A DNA stretch of 64,000 bases, taken from positions 124,001-188,000 of the forward strand of contig JAAZNU010000002.1 of NCBI GenBank assembly GCA_012798135.1, written 5' to 3'. The stretch comes from Veillonellaceae bacterium. GTDB lineage: Bacteria; Bacillota_C; Negativicutes; UBA1444. Below, one piece after another: positions 32,384 to 39,867 of the stretch (position 1 is the first letter of the stretch; each line of letters opens with the position of its first letter). Position numbers and translations under genes: made by a program. The notes under the pieces were generated by a model. That model worked only from the letters and a program-made list of their open reading frames with translations, did no database searches and was not told the DNA's origin.

Positions 32384-32938
32384 TCAGTAGCGCGGCCCCG
32401 GCGATTGGCGGGGGAAAACATCGTCAAGCCGGTTGAGAAGCTCTTCCGTGGCCTCCAGCGCTAACGGCAATGGTCCGCTGTAAATCCCCGCAATTTCCCT
32501 TGCGGACCGGTCGGCCCTGAAACGGCCAAAGCGGCTGTTCCGTTTGTCGAAATAGGTAAGCATCAGGGTGACATCGGTTTCTTCGATGATCTCATCCCGC
32601 AGATAATAGGTGAAGTTGCGCAGATGGGTAATCTCCAGAACAACGGCCCCGTCGGCAGCCTTTTCGGCAACCAGCTTTTCCAGAACTGCTTGATCCAGCG
32701 GAGTTTTCACGGCCGACGTCAAGATGATTTCATATTTGGGAAACCGAAACTGACTGCGTAGTTTGTTCAGCAACGCCGTATTCAGGTGGGAATCATTGTA
32801 GCCGCTCCGATCCACGATTTCGGGCAGTACGATTTTGACAGAATCGAATGCCTGTGCGGGAGACGGAGAAAACAGCAACCCGTTGAGGCTGAGTGACAGT
32901 ACTACGATAAGCAGTAAGCGGTTACAGGTTCCGATCAT
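32384..32938 (-). CDS. Exported protein of unknown function
   Basis: A 184-residue product from ATG 32938, with AAGGAAGGA upstream. Residues 1-29 form a signal peptide (basic start, hydrophobic LLLIVVLSLSLNGLL, and an AQA cleavage site before FDSVK). The mature part contains IVLPEIVDRSGYNDSHLNTALLNKL, a long helix-rich region with alternating charged residues, and DGAVVLEITHLRNFTYYLRDE. The pattern of small exported Firmicute proteins with a GNA1162/TolB-N-like alpha/beta start is suggestive only. No lipobox cysteine at the cleavage site. It is convergent with the NuoH-like gene, 4 bp apart. Confidence 0.7.
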   Translation of the reverse strand: MIGTCNRLLLIVVLSLSLNGLLFSPSPAQAFDSVKIVLPEIVDRSGYNDSHLNTALLNKLRSQFRFPKYEIILTSAVKTPLDQAVLEKLVAEKAADGAVVLEITHLRNFTYYLRDEIIEETDVTLMLTYFDKRNSRFGRFRADRSAREIAGIYSGPLPLALEATEELLNRLDDVFPRQSPGPRY

Positions 32939-33021
32939 TTTTTCGTCCTTCCTTCCCAGCGCGAAAGTATTTTTCTGTTCTTTACATTCGCCGGCAATTT
33001 TCAAAAAACCTGCCGGAACGT

Positions 33022-33050
33022 TTGACATGGTGCGTGGCCTTTGATAGGAT
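33022..33050 (+). promoter_or_regulatory. Sigma-A promoter of the SSS symporter leader
   Basis: TTGACA, 17-bp spacer, TAGGAT. Transcription should start near 33057, about 165 nt before the symporter gene. The leader contains an intrinsic terminator, so this looks like an attenuated promoter. Confidence 0.7.
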
Positions 33051-33057
33051 GGAACAT

Positions 33058-33214
33058 GTAGAAGGGTAGATCTTACAGATGATTTCAAGGAAAGCAGGGC
33101 AGGATGGGAAAGAAGCGCGACACTCCTGCGGGAGTGTTCTTTTTTTTGCCGACTGCAGAACTTGAAGCAAATCCGCCAGGAAATACCCGTCAGCCAATAC
33201 AGGTAGAAAGGTAG
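33058..33214 (+). repeat. Direct repeat GTAGAARGGTAG flanking the leader terminator
   Basis: GTAGAAGGGTAG at 33058-33069 (the first transcribed bases) and GTAGAAAGGTAG at 33203-33214 (overlapping the symporter ribosome site) differ at one position and are 145 bp apart, on either side of the terminator. Each contains two TAG triplets five bases apart, and the leader between them is rich in NAG triplets. Confidence 0.55.
33120..33147 (+). terminator. Leader terminator/attenuator upstream of the SSS symporter
   Basis: ACACTCC/GGAGTGT stem, four-base loop TGCG and a TCTTTTTTTT tail, about 63 nt after the predicted start of transcription and 75 nt before the symporter ATG. With its promoter just upstream it would yield a free RNA of about 90 nt unless bypassed. 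Confidence 0.75.
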
Positions 33215-33222
33215 GAACGAAA

Positions 33223-34638
33223 ATGTCGATTCAACTGATCATCATTATCCTGTACATCGCGGTTCTGTTTGGGATCAGCTTTTATGCCAAACGATTGGCT
33301 GCAAACGGCAGTACGAACTTTTTATTTGCCGGGAGAAAACTGGGGCCGGGTTTGGTGGCGGTGAACGTGGCGGGGTTGGCGGTAGGCGCTGCGTCAACCA
33401 TCGGTGTAGCGGAACAGGCTTTTTCTGTCGGGATCGCGGCCGGCTGGTATAATGGCGCCTGGGCGGCCGGAGCATTGGTTATGGGTATGGTTGCGGCGGC
33501 GCGCTACCGGGAAATGAATTGTACGACGGTACCGGAGCTGTTTGAACGGTACTATGATAAGAAAAGCCGCATTATTGCGGTTTTCGGCCTGATTGTTATC
33601 CAGATGGTGATCACGTCACTGCAGTATTTAGCGGGTGGCGCCATTCTTTCTTCCCTGTTGCCGGATATTTTTTCCTTTCAGGGGGGAATGATTGTCAGCG
33701 CCGTGGTATTTATCGGAGTGACTCTGATTGGCGGACTGTGGTCTTCCGGACTTTCCAATATTGTTAGTTTGATATTGATTTATATCGGTGTGTTGGCAGG
33801 CACCTTCGTGACTGTTGCACGTCAGGGCGGCATCGCGAACATCGCCGCGCAGTTGCCGCAAGGAACGGACTGGTTTTCACCGGTCGGCGGTATTGGGTTG
33901 GCAACGGTCATCGGCTGGTTTGTGGTCATGATCACGCAGACAATCTCGGCGCAGGGTCCGGTGCAAATCGCCTGCGGCGCCCGCGACGGCAAGGCGGCCC
34001 GTAACGGATATCTGTGGGGCGCATTGCTGATTTTCCCGATTGGTTTTTTGTGCGCCTTGATGGGCATGGCCGCCAAAGTCGCCTATCCCACCATCAAAGC
34101 GACCATGGCCTTGCCGCAGATCATCATGAGCCTGGATCCCCTGCTGTCGGGAACAACTTTGGCGGCGTTGTGGGCGGCGGATGTGTCTACCGCCTGCACG
34201 TTGCTGTTGGGAGCCGGCACCTTGTTTTCCCAGGATATTTACAAACGGTTTGTCGCTCCGACGATCACCGAGAGTAAGTATGTGGTTGTTAACCGGGCGG
34301 CTATTTTGGCTATCGGACTGATTACTCTTTGGCTGGCCTTCAATGCGGTCGGAATTCTGCGTACGATGTTGATCGGCCTGAGCCTGACCACTGCTTTCAC
34401 CGTTGTCTTTCTGTTCACGGTGCTGGCTCCGGGTCTATGCCGGAAAAATTCCGCGTTCTACACCACTGTCGTCGGTATAGCTTCGCTGGCTGCTTGGCAA
34501 TGGATTCCTGCTGTGCAGATTTTCGTCCATCCAATTTACATGGAATGGTTAGTTTGCCTGGCGACGTTCTTCCTGGTGGCGGTGCTGGATCAAGAAAAAA
34601 TTCCGGAAGCCGCGCTGGCTTCCAAGTCGGCAGCTTGA
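33223..34638 (+). CDS. Sodium:solute symporter family transporter
   Basis: A 471-residue SSS-family protein with about 13 helices. It begins with IIIILYIAVLFGISFYAKR, then the FLFAGRKLGPGLVAVNVAG segment and the NCTTVPELFERYYDKK loop that define the family; sodium-site-type small residues lie in VGAASTIGVAEQA. GAAAGGTAGGA precedes ATG 33223. Family members import amino acids, sugars or organic acids with Na+. The next gene (30 bp on) encodes a HutP-family protein, and the leader carries a terminator, which together suggest control by antitermination; if so the substrate may be an amino acid such as histidine. That substrate guess is inference. Confidence 0.88.
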   Translation: MSIQLIIIILYIAVLFGISFYAKRLAANGSTNFLFAGRKLGPGLVAVNVAGLAVGAASTIGVAEQAFSVGIAAGWYNGAWAAGALVMGMVAAARYREMNCTTVPELFERYYDKKSRIIAVFGLIVIQMVITSLQYLAGGAILSSLLPDIFSFQGGMIVSAVVFIGVTLIGGLWSSGLSNIVSLILIYIGVLAGTFVTVARQGGIANIAAQLPQGTDWFSPVGGIGLATVIGWFVVMITQTISAQGPVQIACGARDGKAARNGYLWGALLIFPIGFLCALMGMAAKVAYPTIKATMALPQIIMSLDPLLSGTTLAALWAADVSTACTLLLGAGTLFSQDIYKRFVAPTITESKYVVVNRAAILAIGLITLWLAFNAVGILRTMLIGLSLTTAFTVVFLFTVLAPGLCRKNSAFYTTVVGIASLAAWQWIPAVQIFVHPIYMEWLVCLATFFLVAVLDQEKIPEAALASKSAA

Positions 34639-34667
34639 TCGGTTGCCGCGGCAAAGGGGGATGTTAA

Positions 34668-35090
34668 ATGGTTCCGCTAACAAGTCTGGATGTTGGACGC
34701 GCTGCCCTGAAGATGGCGGTCACGGATAATCGGGCCGACGAGCAGGATTTGCGGCTGCAAATGTTTCAACAGCAGAATATCCAAGCCATTGCCATTGATT
34801 TTGGCGGCGAGTTTGTGCCATCCGTCAAAAAAATCATTGAGCGGGCGGTGGTGGCGGCGCAGCGGCAAGGGCTGGTTCCGTCCAACCATGTCGGCGAAGG
34901 TGCGGTTGCTGGCGCGACCAGGGCTGCATTGGGGCAGATTTCCGCCCAGGCGGTCGGTCTTTCCGTTGGTGGAAAAATTGGTGTCGCCCGTCACGGAGAA
35001 CATTTGTGTGTGGCAATTTTTCTGGGCATTGGGGTTTTGAACCTAAACGAAGTAGCGGTAGGCTTGGCCCACCGCTCGCTTCCCGAGTGA
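34668..35090 (+). CDS. HutP-family RNA-binding antiterminator-like protein
   Basis: A 140-residue protein that I assign to the HutP family from its overall pattern: FVPSVKKIIERAVVAAQRQGLV, GAVAGATRAALGQI and the closing AIFLGIGVLNLNEVAVGLAHR, which follow the order in Bacillus HutP (helix with AATKKSG-type motif, the ATMEAL helix, and the final strand pair). HutP binds UAG-rich mRNA as a hexamer with histidine and Mg2+ and prevents termination in the hut operon. By my alignment from memory, the two metal-binding histidines in the ATMEAL helix are replaced by glycine (GEGAVAG), so ligand use may differ. It lies directly after the SSS symporter gene. GGGGGATG precedes ATG 34668. Confidence 0.65.
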   Translation: MVPLTSLDVGRAALKMAVTDNRADEQDLRLQMFQQQNIQAIAIDFGGEFVPSVKKIIERAVVAAQRQGLVPSNHVGEGAVAGATRAALGQISAQAVGLSVGGKIGVARHGEHLCVAIFLGIGVLNLNEVAVGLAHRSLPE

Positions 35091-35109
35091 TTTTACGACT
35101 CGCTGTTGG

Positions 35110-35928
35110 TTAATGTTTCCGTTTGCTCTTTGCCGGTTCCGGGGATGCCGGCGCCGGTTGCCCTGCTTTTTGTCGACCGAACCACCAACTGGCCAGCAAA
35201 CCGAGAACAATGACGGCCAGGCTGGTCAATTGGGCGGATTTCAGACCGAACGCCAACGTCCCGTAATCACCGCGCAAATATTCTAGGAAGAAACGGGCGA
35301 CGGAGTAGAGTATCGCATAAAGGGCGAAAATTTGCCCTTTGGCATGCGGGACATAGCGAGCCAGCAGCAGCAAAACGAAGATAATGACGTCAATTTGGCC
35401 TTCCCAGACCTCTGTCGGCCACAATGGTTGCGCGCCGAATGTCGCGTGGGCCAATGTTCCGCTTGGATAGAGCAGGCCGAAAGCGCCGCCGGTGGGACTG
35501 CCGAATGCGTCGCCGTTCAGGAGGTTGGCCATCCGGCCGATTGACTGGCCGATGATCACTGCGGGCGCGGCAACAATATCCGCGAACTCCCAGGTGTCGA
35601 TGCCGTGTTTTTTGGTGTACCAATAACCGACGAGAACACCGGCGATGACGCCACCCTGGATGGCCATGCCGCCTTGCCAGACGAAAGGGATTTCCAATAG
35701 ATGATCCTTATAGTAGGCCCAATCAAAGAATAGCACATCCCAAAGGCGGGCCCCAACAATCCCGGCCAGTCCACAATATAGTCCCATGTCCGGTACGTGT
35801 TCATGCCAGCGTCCGTCCTGACGGGCCAAAAACCAGGCCGTGCCGGTGGCCAGGAAAATACTCAGACACATGATCAACCCATACATGCGGATGGGAAAAT
35901 CGCCAATATGGAAGAGATATTGATGCAT
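35110..35928 (-). CDS. lgt: Prolipoprotein diacylglyceryl transferase
   Basis: A 272-residue, seven-helix membrane enzyme that adds diacylglycerol from phosphatidylglycerol to the lobox cysteine of prolipoproteins. Landmarks: FPIRMYGLIMCLS near the N-terminus, GARLWDVLF, QGGMAIQGGVIAG, the signature GRMANLLNGDAFG, and FLEYLRGDYG. The E. coli HGGL histidine position is glutamine, a position already variable in Firmicutes. A basic tail (KSKRKH) ends the protein. GGAGGCTCC precedes ATG 35928. It lies 11 bp after the CsoR-like gene in the same direction, so it may share that regulated promoter. Substrates in the window include the DctP lipoprotein. Confidence 0.95.
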   Translation of the reverse strand: MHQYLFHIGDFPIRMYGLIMCLSIFLATGTAWFLARQDGRWHEHVPDMGLYCGLAGIVGARLWDVLFFDWAYYKDHLLEIPFVWQGGMAIQGGVIAGVLVGYWYTKKHGIDTWEFADIVAAPAVIIGQSIGRMANLLNGDAFGSPTGGAFGLLYPSGTLAHATFGAQPLWPTEVWEGQIDVIIFVLLLLARYVPHAKGQIFALYAILYSVARFFLEYLRGDYGTLAFGLKSAQLTSLAVIVLGLLASWWFGRQKAGQPAPASPEPAKSKRKH

Positions 35929-35938
35929 ATGGAGCCTC

Positions 35939-36214
35939 CTACTTTTTCACAAATGTAAGCAATTGCCGGACGATTTGTTCCACTTTTTGACGCTCGGCGG
36001 CCAAGGCTGGGGAATCTTCGCACAAACATTGAATGGCATTGTTCTCCAACAAAAAAAGGCCGATTTTGTCGATGGCTGCGCGGACGGCGGCGATTTGTAC
36101 GAGCAGATTGGCGCAGGGTTGATCTTCCATCAACATTCGTTCGATTCCGGCAATATGCCCGCGAACATTTTTTAACCGGGCTAAAACTTCGTCCTTGATC
36201 TGGGGGTCTGTCAT
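35939..36214 (-). CDS. CsoR/CstR-family metal or persulfide-sensing repressor
   Basis: A 91-residue all-helical protein of the DUF156 family: VLARLKNVRGHIAGIERMLMEDQPCANLLVQIAAVRAAIDKIGLFLL followed by ENNAIQCLC. Using ATG 36214 (GGAGG eight bases upstream), the first cysteine is C34 and the second C63, matching the C-x-H-x-C sensor triad except that the histidine (position 59) is asparagine. Loss of that histidine is the hallmark of CstR, which senses persulfides, rather than Cu(I)-binding CsoR. An extra C65 follows. The G-tract operator in its own promoter suggests autoregulation. It may also control the lgt gene and the divergent LarA gene. Confidence 0.88.
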   Translation of the reverse strand: MTDPQIKDEVLARLKNVRGHIAGIERMLMEDQPCANLLVQIAAVRAAIDKIGLFLLENNAIQCLCEDSPALAAERQKVEQIVRQLLTFVKK

Positions 36215-36233
36215 AATGGTCACCTCCTTCTGA

Positions 36234-36258
36234 ATCCCCCTGCGGGGGGTAGGGGGAT
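36234..36258. promoter_or_regulatory. CsoR-family G-tract operator
   Basis: ATCCCCCTGCGGGGGGTAGGGGGAT region: ATCCCCC at 36234-36240 and GGGGGAT at 36252-36258 form an inverted repeat with another G run between them. CsoR/CstR-type repressors recognise such C/G tracts edged by A/T. It lies at about +4 to +28 of the repressor's predicted transcript, and a further palindrome (GTTATA-N6-TATAAC, 36259-36276) adjoins it. Confidence 0.6.
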
Positions 36259-36268
36259 GTTATAGAAT

Positions 36269-36298
36269 ATTATAACGGCTAGTTAGGAATTTTGGCAA
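36269..36298 (-). promoter_or_regulatory. Promoter of the CsoR-like repressor
   Basis: On the minus strand TTGCCA, 18-bp spacer, TATAAT; start of transcription near 36262, just upstream of the G-tract operator. Confidence 0.6.
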
Positions 36299-36313
36299 TT
36301 GGAGGAATGAACC

Positions 36314-37612
36314 ATGCGAGAAAAGATGTTCAGTTTTGGATTTGGCAGTGCAACTATGGAACTAAGCCTGCCGGAAGAAAAAATCATTTATGAGATTGAA
36401 GGACGGCCGGCGGCGGCGATTGCCAATGCGTCGGACGCGGTGACGGCGGCCTTGCGCAACCCGATTGGGACGCCGCCCCTGAGAGAGATTGTCAAACCGG
36501 GTGAAAGCGTGGCGATCATCGTCAGTGACATAACACGAGCCTGGGTCAAATCCAACTTGTTTTTGCCGCCACTGTTGGATGAATTGAATGCCGCCGGCAT
36601 CCCGGACCGGGATATTTTCATTGTGATTGCGCTCGGCGCTCACCGGCCCCATACGGAAGAAGAGGATGTGACTGTCTGCGGTGCCGGTGTATGCCACAGA
36701 GTCCGCGTCTATCAACACAATGCCCGGGACAAGGCGGGACTGGTTTATAGCGGCAAGACCTCCCGCGGCGTGGAAGTCTGGAACAACAAACGGGTTATGG
36801 AAGCCGACCGGATCATTCTGACCGGCGGCATCGTGTATCATTTGATGGCCGGATTCGGCGCCGGCCGCAAGGCGGTCATGCCGGGCATCAGCGGTTACGA
36901 TACGATTCAGGCGAATCATCGGTTCTGCCTCCATCCGGAGGTGGGCGGCGGCCTTAATCCAAATTGCATGTCCGGGAAAACAGCGGGCAATGACATGCAT
37001 GAAGACCAGATGGAGATTGCGGCCTTGGTGGACCCCGATTTTCTGCTCAATGTCGTGTGCACTCCGGAAGGAAAGTATGCCGGAATCTTTGCCGGGCACT
37101 GGCAGAAGGCCTGGGAAGAGGGGTGCAAACTGGTCGAACGGATTTATGGGATTCCGATTGAACAAAAGGCGGATTTGGTTATCGCTTCCGCCGGCGGCTT
37201 TCCCAAGGATATTAACCTGTATCAGGGGGCCAAGACGCTGGATAATGCCTATATGGCGACGAAATCCGGCGGGGTGGCGATTTGCTTCCTGGAATGCCGG
37301 GACATCATGGAGCCGGCGGAATTCAGCGACTGGTTCAAGTATCCGGATGCTCTGGCCTTTGAAAAAGCGTTGCGGGCGGCGTTTACCGTCCCGGGTTTTA
37401 TCGCGTTCAAATGTATTTCCATTGCCCAGGATATTTCGATGATCGTGGTGACCAAACCGGAAAACGCGGAGTTTATCCGTAAAACCGGCATGATTCCGGC
37501 TGCTTCCGCCGAAGAGGCGATGCGGATCGCCCGCGAAAAAATCGGCCGCGATGACTTCACCATCGCGGTGATGAGCCATGCGGCCAATACGGTGCCAATT
37601 TTGAAAAGATAA
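36314..37612 (+). CDS. LarA-family nickel-pincer racemase/epimerase, paralogue 1
   Basis: A 432-residue protein of the lactate racemase LarA family. The catalytic and cofactor residues of Lactobacillus LarA are all present with the right spacing: H110 in IALGAHRPH (LarA H108), H176 in VYHLMAGFGAGRK (H174), K186 (K184, which carries the nickel-pincer nucleotide) and H202 in IQANHRF (H200). The N-terminal half has DITRAWVKSNLFLPPLLDEL. The enzyme should racemise or epimerise a 2-hydroxy acid by hydride transfer. The residues around the pocket differ from LarA, so lactate is not implied. GGAGG precedes ATG 36314. It is alone on this strand, with the CsoR-like repressor divergent and a phosphoesterase convergent. 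Confidence 0.88.
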   Translation: MREKMFSFGFGSATMELSLPEEKIIYEIEGRPAAAIANASDAVTAALRNPIGTPPLREIVKPGESVAIIVSDITRAWVKSNLFLPPLLDELNAAGIPDRDIFIVIALGAHRPHTEEEDVTVCGAGVCHRVRVYQHNARDKAGLVYSGKTSRGVEVWNNKRVMEADRIILTGGIVYHLMAGFGAGRKAVMPGISGYDTIQANHRFCLHPEVGGGLNPNCMSGKTAGNDMHEDQMEIAALVDPDFLLNVVCTPEGKYAGIFAGHWQKAWEEGCKLVERIYGIPIEQKADLVIASAGGFPKDINLYQGAKTLDNAYMATKSGGVAICFLECRDIMEPAEFSDWFKYPDALAFEKALRAAFTVPGFIAFKCISIAQDISMIVVTKPENAEFIRKTGMIPAASAEEAMRIAREKIGRDDFTIAVMSHAANTVPILKR

Positions 37613-37622
37613 GGATCAGGGA

Positions 37623-38315
37623 TCAGATAATTTTTTTCGGTTCAAAGTTTATTGCGTCGCAGGCCACCAAGTGGCAGGCGGCGCTTTTGATTTGTCCCCG
37701 CGGCGCCATATGGGCGCCATCTCCGTGAATGTGGCCGAATACGCAGTACTCCACTTCATACTCCGCCAACAGGTCCGTAAAGCCGTTATCGCATTCCTCA
37801 AGATAGATGGGCGGGTAGTGCAACATGACGATGATACGATTGCAGCCACCGGCGTGGGCAGCAACCAGTGAAGTGCGGAGCCGGGAGACTTCCCGGCGGT
37901 AAACCGGTTCATCCTCCGGTTTGAAAAAGGGATCGCAGGGGGTAAGCCAGCCGCGGCTGCCGCATATTCCCCAGCCTTCAGCCCGGAAAAAATTATTGTG
38001 CAAAAAATATAGACTGGCCGGTGATTCCTGCGCCATTTTTCCCACGGTACCCCACCAGTAGTCATGGTTGCCGCGGACCAGTATCTTTTGTCCAGGCAAC
38101 TCGGCAATGGCGGCTAGGTCAACGAGAGCCTCTTTCCATTTCATAGCCCAGGATGTATCCCCGGCAATCAACACCGTGTCTTCAGGCTGAATCAGATTTA
38201 GCCAGGATTGCCGGACTTTTTCCCAATGGTTTTCCCAGGCCGGGCTGAAACGATCCATGGGTTTCGTCGGCGGATTGCCGGATAAGTGCAGATCGGCGAG
38301 TGCGTAGATTGACAT
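37623..38315 (-). CDS. Calcineurin-like metallophosphoesterase
   Basis: A 230-residue protein from ATG 38315 (AGGAG six to seven bases upstream); an in-frame ATG at 38360 would add 15 residues without a ribosome site. Metal-binding motifs appear in order: ADLHLS (D and H), GDTSWAMKW (D), RGNHDYWWG (N-H-D), LHYPPI (H) and FGHIHGDG (H-x-H). Members hydrolyse phosphodiesters or phosphomonoesters with a bimetal centre. YkuE-type and UDP-sugar hydrolases are distant relatives; the substrate is unknown. It lies convergent with larA-like paralogue 1, 10 bp apart. Confidence 0.88.
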   Translation of the reverse strand: MSIYALADLHLSGNPPTKPMDRFSPAWENHWEKVRQSWLNLIQPEDTVLIAGDTSWAMKWKEALVDLAAIAELPGQKILVRGNHDYWWGTVGKMAQESPASLYFLHNNFFRAEGWGICGSRGWLTPCDPFFKPEDEPVYRREVSRLRTSLVAAHAGGCNRIIVMLHYPPIYLEECDNGFTDLLAEYEVEYCVFGHIHGDGAHMAPRGQIKSAACHLVACDAINFEPKKII

Positions 38316-38450
38316 AGAATCTCCTAACAAAACAATGTTCCGCGTCGGGCGACTGCCCACTTTTATACTCTTTCCCGGAATTTATGAAAAATCCTGCAAA
38401 AACTCGTGCAACAGGCAGGGAAAAGACAAATGAATCCTGAATAAATACAT

Positions 38451-38490
38451 GTGGTAATCAGAGAAGACAATTGCCTCCCCTGATTATTAC
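38451..38490 (+). promoter_or_regulatory. Leader hairpin before the acid-sugar kinase gene
   Basis: GTGGTAATCAG pairs with CTGATTATTAC over 11 bp (two G-U pairs) with an 18-base loop and is followed by TTTTGATC. It lies 78 bp before the kinase ATG. The 253-bp gap holds no clear promoter by eye; this may be an attenuator or a terminator of an upstream transcript. Confidence 0.4.
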
Positions 38491-38568
38491 TTTTGATCGC
38501 TGGCAAAGCGGCCTGGTATTCCTTGAATGGTCCTTTCAATCCGTAAGAAAGATCGGTGATATTGGGAT

Positions 38569-39867
38569 ATGCTGAAATTGGCCGTAATAGCCGATGATCT
38601 GACCGGCGCGAATGACTCCGGAGTACAGTTTGCCAAACATGGATTAACTGTCCACGTTTTCTTAAGTGATTCGTCGACAGGCATTGGCAATGCTCTGCCG
38701 GATGTTATGATTCTGGATACTGATAGTCGGGCGTTGCCGTCTGAGCAGGCTGCCGCCAGGGTACGGGCGACTGGGAAAATTGTCCGGTCGGCGGGTCCGG
38801 CAGTACCGGCGATTTTCAAAAAAATTGATTCGACGCTACGCGGCAACATCGGCGCCGAAATCGATGCGGCGCTGGCTGAATATGGACTCGCTTGGGCGGC
38901 AGTTGTACCGGCATATCCGCAAAATGGCCGAATTACGGTGGGGGGGTGGCATTTGCTGCGGCAAGTGCCGCTGGCAGAGAGTGAGGTGGCGCGCGATCCC
39001 AAGACGCCTGTTCACGAATCGGTGGTGCCGCGGTTGTTATCGAAGCAGTCCGTTAATCCCGTTGCCCATGTGGATCTGTCCGACGTATGCCGCGGAACAG
39101 ATGCGATTAGCGGGCGCATTGCCGAGTTGCGCCGGCAGGGAAACCGAATCATTTCCTTCGATGCTTCGACCGCGACACATTTGCAGACGATTGTCGCGGC
39201 GCTGGCGGCGGCGAAAGAACTGCCACTTTGGGTGGGGTGCGCCGGACTGGCGGAAATGATTCCGACAGTCATGCGCTGGGAAAAGCAGCGCAGGCAGGTA
39301 GCGAAGAAAACCACCGGGCCGGTTCTGGCCGTGGCTGGCAGTGTCAGTCCTGTGACTGCCCGGCAGATGGAACGATTTCTGGCCGGCGACAATGCCCGGC
39401 TGGTTTCGTTGCGGGCTGAATCCTTGCTGACCGACGAGACGACGGAGTTGTCGCGCTGTATCCGCGAAGCGAAGGAATGGCTGAAGTTGGGACAAGATGT
39501 CCTGATCGCTTCGGCGGTGGATGCCGATGCCGTCGCCAGGGCCTGCGCGCTCGGGACTCAAAAAGGAGTGGGGCGCCAGGGCGTCAGTGAAAGAGTGGCC
39601 AGTGCCCTGGGATTAATTGTTCAGGACTTGATTGTACTGCCACTGGCGGGAATATTTCTTACCGGTGGCGATACGGCGGTTTCTGTTTGTCGTGCTTTGG
39701 GAGTCGAATCCATTGACATATTAACGGAAGTTTTACCGGGAATTCCGTTGGGGCAACTGGTTGGCGGCGACTGTCCGGGACTCCGGGTTGTGACCAAGGC
39801 GGGGGCGTTCGGCGATGATAATGCGATTGTGGAAGCGGTAAAAGTACTAAAGGGAAAAGGAGAATGA
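38569..39867 (+). CDS. Four-carbon acid sugar kinase (DUF1537)
   Basis: A 432-residue kinase of the OtnK/DtnK family. N-terminal substrate domain: IADDLTGANDSGVQFAKHG, KKIDSTLRGNIGAE and VPAYPQNGRIT. C-terminal ATP domain: ITGGDTA-type FLTGGDTAVSVCRALG and VTKAGAFGDDNAIV, where the glycine of the usual KAGGFG is alanine. Characterised DUF1537 kinases phosphorylate the terminal hydroxyl of D-threonate, L-threonate or D-erythronate. It overlaps the PdxA2-like gene by four bases, the pairing used in those pathways. It is the first gene of an eight-gene operon with TRAP transporter and LarA-type enzyme. The ribosome site before ATG 38569 is weak. Confidence 0.9.
   Translation: MLKLAVIADDLTGANDSGVQFAKHGLTVHVFLSDSSTGIGNALPDVMILDTDSRALPSEQAAARVRATGKIVRSAGPAVPAIFKKIDSTLRGNIGAEIDAALAEYGLAWAAVVPAYPQNGRITVGGWHLLRQVPLAESEVARDPKTPVHESVVPRLLSKQSVNPVAHVDLSDVCRGTDAISGRIAELRRQGNRIISFDASTATHLQTIVAALAAAKELPLWVGCAGLAEMIPTVMRWEKQRRQVAKKTTGPVLAVAGSVSPVTARQMERFLAGDNARLVSLRAESLLTDETTELSRCIREAKEWLKLGQDVLIASAVDADAVARACALGTQKGVGRQGVSERVASALGLIVQDLIVLPLAGIFLTGGDTAVSVCRALGVESIDILTEVLPGIPLGQLVGGDCPGLRVVTKAGAFGDDNAIVEAVKVLKGKGE

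Noticed and set aside
35600..35680. Loss of the Lgt HGGL histidine as loss of function
   Set aside because: This position already varies in Firmicute enzymes (for example tyrosine in staphylococci as I recall), and the GRMANLLNGD signature is intact.
36362..37579. 405-codon frame opposite the first LarA-family gene
   Set aside because: No domain or ribosome site; the plus-strand gene carries all LarA residues. A similar shadow lies opposite leuS at 60567-61784.
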